This document shows, piece after piece, positions 60,358-64,000 of a stretch of DNA of 64,000 bases (within the stretch, counting starts at the first letter, position 1; every line of letters starts with the position of its first letter). The position numbers and the translations under genes were made by a program. The notes under the pieces were generated by a model. That model was not told where the DNA came from. It searched no databases and saw only the letters and a list, made by a program, of their open reading frames with translations. The DNA lies in the NCBI RefSeq assembly GCF_014076415.1, contig NZ_CP043568.1:4960001-5024000 (forward strand), written 5' to 3'. The stretch is from Comamonas testosteroni (lineage in GTDB: Bacteria; Pseudomonadota; Gammaproteobacteria; Burkholderiales; Burkholderiaceae_C).

Positions 60358-61650
60358 CTATCGTTGATAAGCGACAGCGCCGTCAACGATAGTCGTTACC
60401 ACACGCACCGGCAGTTCGAAACCGTTGAATGGCGTGCTCTTGCCCTGGCTTTGCAGCGCCTTGGGATCGACCGTCCACTCAGCCTCGGGGTCGACGATGC
60501 ACAGATCTGCCACGCCGCCCGCATTGAGCTGCCCCAGCTGGGACTGCTGCTCGCCCAGGGCGCTACCCAGCACGGCCACGGGTGCCGAAGTCACGACAGC
60601 CAGTGCGCGGTTCAGCGGCACCTTGTAGTCGCGGCTCCACTTCACGGCAATGGACAGCAGCAGCTCCACGCCGGTCGCACCGGGTTCGGCTTCGGCAAAA
60701 GGCAGCACCTTGGCGTCTTCGTCCACCGGGCAGTGATCGGAGACCAGCGCATCGATGGTGCCGTCAGCCAGCGCGGCAGACAGCGCATCGCGGTCGCGCT
60801 GCTGGCGCAGCACGGGCACCACACGGGCGCTGCTGTCGAAGTAGCCGATATCGTTCTCGGTCAGCAGCAGCGAATTGATGGACACGTCGGCGGTCACGTT
60901 CAGACCTTCGGCCTTGGCTCGGCGCACCAGCTCCACGCCGGCGGCGCTGGAGATGCGGCACAGGTGAACCCGGGTCTGCGAGCCACGGATCAGCTCGAAG
61001 ATGGTGTGCAGCGCAATCGTCTCTGCCGCCACGGACACCCCGGCCAGACCCATGCGGGTGGCCAGCGCGCCGCTGGCGGCCACGCCCCTGCCCAGATCCT
61101 TGTCCTGCGGGCGCAGCCACACGGCATAGCCAAAGGTGTTGGCATAGCTCAGCGCACGGCTCAGCGTGGTGATGCTGGACAGCGGCACATCCGCCTGGCC
61201 GAAGGCCACGCAGCCGGACTCGGTCAGCTCGGCCATCTCGGTCAGCGTTTCGCCCTTGAGCCCCACGGTCAGCGCACCCATGGGGAACAGGCGCGACTTG
61301 TGCTGCTTCTCGGCACGGAACTTGAGCATTTCCACCAGGCCCTGCTCGTCGAGCACGGGCTCGGTATCGGGCGGGCAGACCAGGCTGGTCACGCCGCCGG
61401 CCACGGCAGCCGCCATCTCGGACTGCAGCATGCCCTCATGCTCGTGGCCGGGCTCGCGCAGGCGCACAGCCAAGTCCACCAGACCGGGCAGCACCCACTG
61501 GCCGGAGGCGTCGATTTCACGCTCGGCCACAAAACCTTCGGGCACCGTGCCGATGGCGGCGATCACGCTGCCATCGATGGCGATATCGGCCTGCTGGTCG
61601 AAACCTCGTGCCGGGTCCATCACCCGGCCATTGCGAATCAGAATCTTCAT
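60358..61650 (-). CDS. pyrX: Dihydroorotase-like non-catalytic protein PyrX (PyrC')
   Basis: A 430-residue amidohydrolase-fold protein next to pyrB. The metal-binding D-x-H-x-H motif of active dihydroorotase reads DLAVRLR (59-65), with both His replaced, and the later histidine motifs are also altered (VHLCRISS, ALVSDHCPVD). This is the state of PyrC' of Pseudomonas, which lacks activity but is needed to assemble aspartate transcarbamoylase. It probably serves as a structural partner of PyrB. The ATG at 61650 has a repeat element immediately upstream. Confidence 0.88.
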   Translation of the reverse strand: MKILIRNGRVMDPARGFDQQADIAIDGSVIAAIGTVPEGFVAEREIDASGQWVLPGLVDLAVRLREPGHEHEGMLQSEMAAAVAGGVTSLVCPPDTEPVLDEQGLVEMLKFRAEKQHKSRLFPMGALTVGLKGETLTEMAELTESGCVAFGQADVPLSSITTLSRALSYANTFGYAVWLRPQDKDLGRGVAASGALATRMGLAGVSVAAETIALHTIFELIRGSQTRVHLCRISSAAGVELVRRAKAEGLNVTADVSINSLLLTENDIGYFDSSARVVPVLRQQRDRDALSAALADGTIDALVSDHCPVDEDAKVLPFAEAEPGATGVELLLSIAVKWSRDYKVPLNRALAVVTSAPVAVLGSALGEQQSQLGQLNAGGVADLCIVDPEAEWTVDPKALQSQGKSTPFNGFELPVRVVTTIVDGAVAYQR

Positions 61651-61710
61651 GGTTTGGCACCAAATTGGCTTCCAGCGCTTGCCACACAAGCGCTAGCAGC
61701 TACAAAAATA
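61651..61710 (-). repeat. Second dispersed Comamonadaceae repeat in the pyrX leader
   Basis: AGCGCTTG (61674-61681) pairs with CAAGCGCT (61687-61694) across a 5-nt loop, flanked on the minus strand by TAGCTGCT and by GGAAGCCAATTTGG. I recognise this as a short repeat family common in Comamonadaceae intergenic DNA. It reaches the pyrX start codon and so includes its translation initiation region. Confidence 0.75.
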
Positions 61711-61746
61711 CTACTTATCTGAAAACCGGCGCGCTCCAAGCCAGGG

Positions 61747-61833
61747 ACGCCAGGCAAGAGCCGCCTCGCAGCGAAGGCGTCGTCCCCCTCCCGCGTAGCG
61801 AGAGAGGGGGAAGCCGCGCAGCGGCTCAGGGGG
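61747..61833 (-). repeat. Dispersed palindromic gene-end repeat, copy C
   Basis: On the minus strand it begins CCCCCTGAGC, 3 nt after the pyrB stop codon, and has the same hairpins and tail as copy B. With copies A and B it shows a consistent placement just after stop codons. Confidence 0.9.
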
Positions 61834-61836
61834 TGT

Positions 61837-62799
61837 TCAAGCCTCATTCCCCGCAACGATCGACATGACAGCCATGCGCACGGCGATACCGAAGGTCACC
61901 TGCGACAGGATCACGGCCTGCGGGCCGTCCACCACGGCGGAGTCGATCTCCACGCCGCGGTTGATGGGGCCGGGGTGCATGACGATGGCATCGGGCTTGG
62001 CCAGCTCCAGGCGCTTTTCGGTCAGGCCGAAGCTCTTGAAGTATTCCTGGCTCGAGGGCAGCAGCGCCCCGCTCATGCGCTCGTTCTGCAGGCGCAGCAT
62101 GATGATGACGTCGCAGTCCTTGATGCCCTCCTCCAGATTGTGGAAGACGCGCACGCCCATGCTGGCCATGTCCGAGGGCACCAGGGTGCGCGGGCCTACC
62201 ACGCGCACCTCGGCAGCGCCGAGCGTGGTCAGGGCGTGGATGTCCGAGCGTGCCACGCGCGAGTGCAGCACGTCACCCACGATGGCCACGCGCAGATTGG
62301 AGAAGTCCTGCTTGTAGTGGCGGATGGTGTACATGTCCAGCAGGCCCTGGGTGGGGTGGGCATGGCGGCCGTCGCCGGCATTGACCACATGCACATGGGG
62401 CGCCACATGCTTGGCGATCAGATAGGGAGCACCGGACTCGCTGTGGCGCACGACAAAGATGTCGGCCGCCATGGCCGAGAGATTGTCGATGGTGTCCAGC
62501 AGGGTCTCGCCCTTGCTGGCCGAGCTGCGCGCGATGTCCAGGTTGAACACGTCGGCCGACAGGCGCTTGGCCGCAATCTCGAAGGTGGTGCGGGTACGCG
62601 TGCTGTTCTCGAAGAACAGATTGAACACGCTCTTGCCGCGCAGCAGAGGCACCTTCTTGACTTCACGGTCGTTGACGCTGACGAAGTTGCTGGCCGTGTC
62701 GAGAATCTGGGTCAGGATGTCCTTGGACAGGCCTTCGGTGGAGAGCAGGTGGATCAGCTCGCCGTTCTTGTTGAGTTGGGGGTTGCGCTTGTACAGCAC
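61837..62799 (-). CDS. pyrB: Aspartate carbamoyltransferase catalytic subunit
   Basis: A 320-residue enzyme that makes carbamoyl aspartate in pyrimidine synthesis. The carbamoyl phosphate site [18 protein letters not shown] is complete, together with [11 protein letters not shown] and [14 protein letters not shown]. No pyrI regulatory gene is present, as expected when a PyrX partner is used. A GTG start at 62799 lies 2 nt after the pyrR stop, so translation is coupled. Confidence 0.96.
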   Translation of the reverse strand: MLYKRNPQLNKNGELIHLLSTEGLSKDILTQILDTASNFVSVNDREVKKVPLLRGKSVFNLFFENSTRTRTTFEIAAKRLSADVFNLDIARSSASKGETLLDTIDNLSAMAADIFVVRHSESGAPYLIAKHVAPHVHVVNAGDGRHAHPTQGLLDMYTIRHYKQDFSNLRVAIVGDVLHSRVARSDIHALTTLGAAEVRVVGPRTLVPSDMASMGVRVFHNLEEGIKDCDVIIMLRLQNERMSGALLPSSQEYFKSFGLTEKRLELAKPDAIVMHPGPINRGVEIDSAVVDGPQAVILSQVTFGIAVRMAVMSIVAGNEA

Positions 62800-62801
62800 G
62801 A

Positions 62802-63320
62802 TCAGGCCTCTTGAATGCGGAAGTGGAAAACACCGCCCTCGTCGCGCGCCAGCGCCAGGGAACGGTCGGCCGGCAGCGCCACGCGCGCTGCGGCAAAGTC
62901 GGCCTGGATGGGCAGCTCGCGCCCGCCACGGTCCACCAGGACGGCCAGTCGCACGCTGGCGGGACGGCCGTAGTCATAGAGTTCGTTGAGCACGGCGCGC
63001 ACGGTGCGGCCGGTGTAGAGCACATCGTCGAGGACCAGCACATCGGCGCCGTTCACATCGAAGGCGATCTGGGTCTGGGCGCTGGAAGCCATGCCGCGCT
63101 GGGCAAAATCGTCGCGGTGCAGCGAGGAAGACAGCACGCTGGGCTTGCCCTTGAGGTTCAGATCCTTGTGCAGGCGCTCGACCAGCCAGGCACCGCCCGA
63201 GGTGATGCCCGCCAGACGGGTATTGGGGCCCATGATGCGCTGCACGCCGCGCAGCAGCTCGCTATACAGGGCTTCGGCGTCCAGGATCAGGCTGCCCTGA
63301 CCCGCAATGGTTTCACTCAT
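62802..63320 (-). CDS. pyrR: PyrR-type phosphoribosyltransferase
   Basis: A 172-residue type I phosphoribosyltransferase with the PRPP loop [20 protein letters not shown] (shown to 20 residues) and [12 protein letters not shown]. PyrR is a uracil phosphoribosyltransferase and, in many bacteria, an RNA-binding regulator of pyr genes. Its ATG overlaps the ruvX stop by 4 nt. No typical PyrR attenuator is seen upstream of it inside the window. Confidence 0.93.
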   Translation of the reverse strand: MSETIAGQGSLILDAEALYSELLRGVQRIMGPNTRLAGITSGGAWLVERLHKDLNLKGKPSVLSSSLHRDDFAQRGMASSAQTQIAFDVNGADVLVLDDVLYTGRTVRAVLNELYDYGRPASVRLAVLVDRGGRELPIQADFAAARVALPADRSLALARDEGGVFHFRIQEA

Positions 63321-63829
63321 GGGAGACTCCTCAAAAACTGTTCAAGAATGATGCAGGCCGAAGCCGCGTCGGCGTCGCGTGCGCCACCCGCCAGGGCTTC
63401 GGTCGTGCTGTAGCGTTCGTCCACCTCGTACACCGGCAGCTTGAAGCGGCTTCTGAGCTGGCGGCCGAATTTCAGGGCCCGGGCCGTGTTCTCGTGGGCC
63501 GCGCCATCGGGGTGGTAGGGCACGCCTATCACCAGGGCATTGGGTTGCCACTCGCGGATCAGCTTTTCCACTGCGGCCAGGCGTGCATCCGCCCCTTCGG
63601 CCTTGATGGTGGGCAGCGGGTTGGCGCCGCCCAGCACGCGGTTGCCCGAGGCGCAGCCCGTGCGCTTGATGCCGAAGTCAAAGCCCAGGAACTGCTGGAA
63701 ATGGGCCGGCAGCTCGGGCTTTTGCGGTGCGGGCGCCGCCGCAGACCTGGCAGCCGCATTTTCGGCCGAGGAAAAAGTCGAGGAAAAGGCCGCATCGGCG
63801 GCCTTGTTGGAAGAGGAAATATCGTTCAT
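63317..63829 (-). CDS. ruvX: RuvX/YqgF Holliday junction resolvase-like RNase
   Basis: A 170-residue RNase H-fold protein. A low-complexity Ala/Ser-rich extension of about 45 residues precedes the conserved core: GFDFGIKRTGCASGN, ALVIGVPYHPDGAAHENT and VDERYSTTEAL. The family acts in 16S rRNA maturation and as a putative Holliday junction resolvase. It overlaps both yqgE (4 nt) and pyrR (4 nt), so the operon is translationally coupled. The N-terminal extension is longer than usual. Confidence 0.93.
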   Translation of the reverse strand: MNDISSSNKAADAAFSSTFSSAENAAARSAAAPAPQKPELPAHFQQFLGFDFGIKRTGCASGNRVLGGANPLPTIKAEGADARLAAVEKLIREWQPNALVIGVPYHPDGAAHENTARALKFGRQLRSRFKLPVYEVDERYSTTEALAGGARDADAASACIILEQFLRSLP

Positions 63830-64000
63830 GCGCGACCCGACTCCGGGGACAACATCCAGCGCTGCAGGCCCAGCAGGCCCAGAGCGCGGTCATAGCGCTC
63901 GTCCACCGGGGTGCTGAAGATCACCTCGGGGTCGGCTTCCACGGTCAGCCAGGCGTTTTCGCCGATTTCGGATTCAAGCTGGCCCTCATCCCAGGAGGAA
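63826..64000 (-). CDS. YqgE/AlgH family protein (5' end outside window)
   Basis: The last 57 codons of a DUF179 protein: SSWDEGQLESEIGENAWLTV and FSTPVDERYDRALGLLGLQ are the family's conserved C-terminal blocks. YqgE/AlgH lies upstream of ruvX in many proteobacteria; its function is uncertain. Its TGA overlaps the ruvX start (ATGA). Confidence 0.9.
   Translation of the reverse strand, partial: SSWDEGQLESEIGENAWLTVEADPEVIFSTPVDERYDRALGLLGLQRWMLSPESGRA

Overview
The window is a GC-rich chromosomal segment of a betaproteobacterium in the family Comamonadaceae, most likely Comamonas or a close relative. The clues are Bug-type (TctC) periplasmic receptors, the aa3 cytochrome oxidase gene order ctaC-ctaD-ctaG-ctaE-SURF1-ctaB-sco, the yqgE-ruvX-pyrR-pyrB-pyrX-plsC order, DUF4148, DUF2970 and DUF2909 proteins, and two families of short dispersed repeats that I know from this family. 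The species assignment is inference.

Layout. 1-2.0 kb: the 3' part of rpoH, its terminator and an orphan Bug receptor. 2.2-9.2 kb: seven tightly packed plus-strand genes. The first four (sterol-desaturase-type hydroxylase, fatty-acid desaturase, a ketoacyl-ACP synthase III fused to a haem-oxygenase-like diiron domain, and an unrecognised protein) look like an uncharacterised lipid-modifying operon. The next three (DUF2442/DMP19-like fusion, HTH/Imm22 fusion, unknown) look like immunity or accessory genes. 9.2-11.1 kb: a PAS-GGDEF-EAL protein. 11.2-19.9 kb: the aa3 oxidase and its assembly factors, including a 36-residue gene and a subunit II fused to cytochrome c and OmpA domains. 20.5-27.2 kb: housekeeping and transport genes (SAM methyltransferase, ComF, TrmL, DUF4148, MaoC, LysE, Kef, DUF1841). 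27.3-31.0 kb: cytochrome c4, then MoxR, a small membrane protein, GNAT and CoxE-type VWA. 31.0-37.2 kb: tamA-tamB. 37.5-38.8 kb: a divergent DmeR/DmeF-type nickel/cobalt efflux pair with an RcnR-like operator between them.

38.9-47 kb is the most plastic part. It holds tRNA-Arg(CCU) followed by what looks like the relic of an integrase tail, a YdeI-like protein, chromate transporter ChrA, a frameshifted beta-propeller pseudogene, an MliC-like lipoprotein, two diguanylate cyclases, and an intact IS427-group (IS5 family) insertion sequence that landed exactly in the stop codon of a QseC-like kinase. 47-53 kb: the QseBC-like two-component pair, a roadblock-like protein, an ABC ATPase fused to a dual-specificity phosphatase, and a DegP/MucD protease. 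53.2-59.4 kb: arsenate reductase-like protein, then a minus-strand set (MetC-like lyase, Bug receptor, UroD-family protein, aldehyde dehydrogenase) divergent from an Lrp-type regulator. 59.4-64 kb: plsC and the pyrimidine operon yqgE-ruvX-pyrR-pyrB-pyrX.

The observations most worth follow-up are the lipid operon with the KAS III-diiron fusion, the ABC ATPase-phosphatase fusion beside a roadblock-like protein, and a short palindromic repeat that starts 3-5 nt after the stop codons of three separate genes, always in gene-sense orientation. No rRNA genes, CRISPR arrays or complete prophage were seen.
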